The notes beneath the pieces are model-generated. The model did not search any database. It was not told where the DNA came from and worked only from the letters and a program-made list of their open reading frames with translations. From the NCBI GenBank assembly GCA_026129305.1, contig JAHCII010000001.1, positions 299,909 through 363,908 of the forward strand: DNA of 64,000 nt, in the 5' to 3' direction. This DNA comes from Anaerolineales bacterium (GTDB taxonomy: Bacteria; Chloroflexota; Anaerolineae; Anaerolineales; UBA11579). Numbering within the stretch: position 1 is the first letter of the stretch; each line of letters starts with the position of its first letter. This document shows positions 61,202 to 64,000 of this stretch, piece after piece. The position numbers were made by a program, and so were the translations under genes.

Positions 61202-62035
61202 TCAACTCAAAAACTTATGTTCCAGATAGTAACTGGAAAGCTGGGCTTTGACCGTCTCGTCGATGTAGCCTATATCTTTTGCCGAAAGAGAATTCTTATA
61301 TCCCCCCACAATGCCACTTCTCACTTTGCGTGTACTTTGATTTGTGCTTGCGTCGGTGTTCGCGGGTCGAATTAGTTTGTTGGAGAGTTCCAACTGTCGC
61401 ATATTTTCAATGCTAGAGAATTCTATCGCGTCCGCAATCCACTTTGTTTTAACTTGAAAGTCGGCGAATCGAATGATTTCTTCCAAGGTTTGGCCGGTCT
61501 TCGATCTTAGTTCCTCGTAGCTTACGATCAACGTTTTGGGGTCATCCAAATTTCTTTGGGATTGCATGAAGTTGTGAAAGCGAATCCAGCGCTCCAATCC
61601 AAAACGAGGGTCACGAATAAACTCTGATATGCTGCCCTTGAATAAGCCCTGACGTGACCCAAGTTCATGATAGCTTGATACCATTACGTCCTTAGGAGAA
61701 CGAACCAGTAGCAGCAGGCGTGACTTCTCGTACAGAGTTGAATCAAAGTCATAAACAATTTCCCTCCTACCCAAAAGACGTTTTATAAGCGAAGGTTTGT
61801 CGGGTATATCTGCAGACCTTGCGTGATAAAAGATGAATTGTGGACAGTAAGGCTGTTCTGAATAATATGCATGAAGCTTGATGTGGAAACCATCTACGTC
61901 AAGTAAGAGTTGTTTGTATCTTGATAACAAGGAGCGCAGCCAGGTACGGCCAGAATTCTGATAAGAAACCACATATATCTTTTTGTCAGGATCTTCAAGG
62001 GTTGTGTTTAGAACCAAATCGGATGGCAATTTCAT
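61202..62035 (-). CDS. Sulfotransferase domain protein
   Basis: A 277-residue Sulfotransfer_1-type protein. The PAPS 5'-phosphosulfate loop is VVSYQNSGRTWLRSLLSRY and the 3'-phosphate motif is LLLVRSPKDVMVSSYHELGSRQG. The C-terminal segment KVRSGIVGGYKNSLSAKDIGYIDE matches the family's RKGxxGDWKN region. It is clearly more AT-rich than its neighbours and codon use differs, which suggests acquisition by transfer. TATAAT (62044-62049) is 8 nt before the ATG. The acceptor, possibly a surface glycan, is unknown. Confidence 0.88.
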   Translation of the reverse strand: MKLPSDLVLNTTLEDPDKKIYVVSYQNSGRTWLRSLLSRYKQLLLDVDGFHIKLHAYYSEQPYCPQFIFYHARSADIPDKPSLIKRLLGRREIVYDFDSTLYEKSRLLLLVRSPKDVMVSSYHELGSRQGLFKGSISEFIRDPRFGLERWIRFHNFMQSQRNLDDPKTLIVSYEELRSKTGQTLEEIIRFADFQVKTKWIADAIEFSSIENMRQLELSNKLIRPANTDASTNQSTRKVRSGIVGGYKNSLSAKDIGYIDETVKAQLSSYYLEHKFLS

Positions 62036-62043
62036 AGTCCGGG

Positions 62044-62049
62044 ATTATA
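62044..62049 (-). promoter_or_regulatory. -10 element of the sulfotransferase gene
   Basis: TATAAT on the minus strand, 8 nt before the ATG at 62035; leaderless arrangement. Confidence 0.45.
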
Positions 62050-62114
62050 ACCGTCACAAGCAGGCCAGTAAGGAACGAGAAAGAAAGCAGATAAAAATCT
62101 GCTGCAGGCAAGAG

Positions 62115-62146
62115 AACACAGACGCCCGGAGACGGGCGTCTGTGTT
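62115..62146 (-). terminator. Hairpin terminator after clpC
   Basis: A 14-bp perfect stem AACACAGACGCCCG/CGGGCGTCTGTGTT with GAGA/TCTC loop, 8 bp after the clpC stop. The T-run is weak. Confidence 0.7.
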
Positions 62147-62153
62147 TGGCTAG

Positions 62154-64000
<1,847 letters not shown>

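Overview
The window is about 60% G+C chromosomal DNA that looks like a member of the Chloroflexota, most likely class Anaerolineae. This is inferred from several things: lipoproteins with Thr/Pro-rich linkers, M29 and paired M3 peptidases, an R3H/AAA (Ycf45-like) ATPase, PdxS/PdxT, a PPOX-class flavoenzyme, no outer-membrane assembly genes, and dispersed intergenic repeats of the kind common in that phylum. No rRNA, CRISPR array, insertion sequence or prophage was seen. There are two tRNA genes, Arg(CCT) and Leu(CAA).

Layout. 1-7.3 kb: leftward operon-like block (secreted protease, nucleotidyltransferase, methyltransferase, gatA/gatC, lipoprotein esterase, molybdopterin oxidoreductase, metallo-beta-lactamase-fold hydrolase). 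7.28-7.65 kb: AT-rich gap with a cluster of DnaA boxes, a candidate replication origin. 7.65-18 kb: EamA transporter, then mostly leftward genes (acyltransferase-like protein, pepF-type peptidase, tRNA-Arg, crotonases, SDR-like protein, M23 peptidase, Dus). 18-28 kb: mostly rightward genes (M29 peptidase, frameshifted dienelactone hydrolase, bioY behind a structured leader, tRNA-Leu, YchF, CcrM-like methylase, second M3 peptidase, deoxynucleoside kinase). 28-32.7 kb: leftward block with a one-ORF CPBP-protease/ABC-ATPase fusion, an ABC-2 permease and a YtrA-type GntR regulator; two near-perfect parS sites lie here. 32.7-41.8 kb: ECF sigma factor with a large membrane partner, AraC-type regulator, pdxS-pdxT, R3H ATPase. 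42-51.8 kb: asparagine synthetase, SlyD, intracellular HtrA-like protease with a degenerate response regulator, ABC exporter behind a leader peptide, tmk-gmk, two rhomboids (one frameshifted). 51.8-64 kb: Ca-type P-ATPase, icd, complete sdhCDAB, a peptidoglycan-binding lipoprotein, an AT-richer sulfotransferase and clpC (cut by the window edge).

Genes fall mainly on the minus strand on the left and on the plus strand to the right. Together with the DnaA boxes and parS sites, this suggests the window lies next to the chromosomal origin. Metabolic themes are central carbon/TCA (icd, sdhCDAB), cofactor supply (PLP synthase, biotin uptake), tRNA-linked functions (GatCA, Dus, tRNAs), nucleotide kinases (tmk, gmk, dNK) and proteolysis (ClpC, HtrA, rhomboids, M3, M23, M29, CPBP).

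The most interesting non-coding signals are: an apparent small RNA with a C-rich loop beside tRNA-Leu; an attenuator-like leader before bioY; a 15-codon leader peptide overlapping the ABC exporter start; a hairpin covering the start codon of the LuxR-type regulator; an 8-bp tandem repeat at the GntR promoter; and a recurring arrangement of a -10 box 6-10 nt before the start codon, which suggests leaderless transcription.
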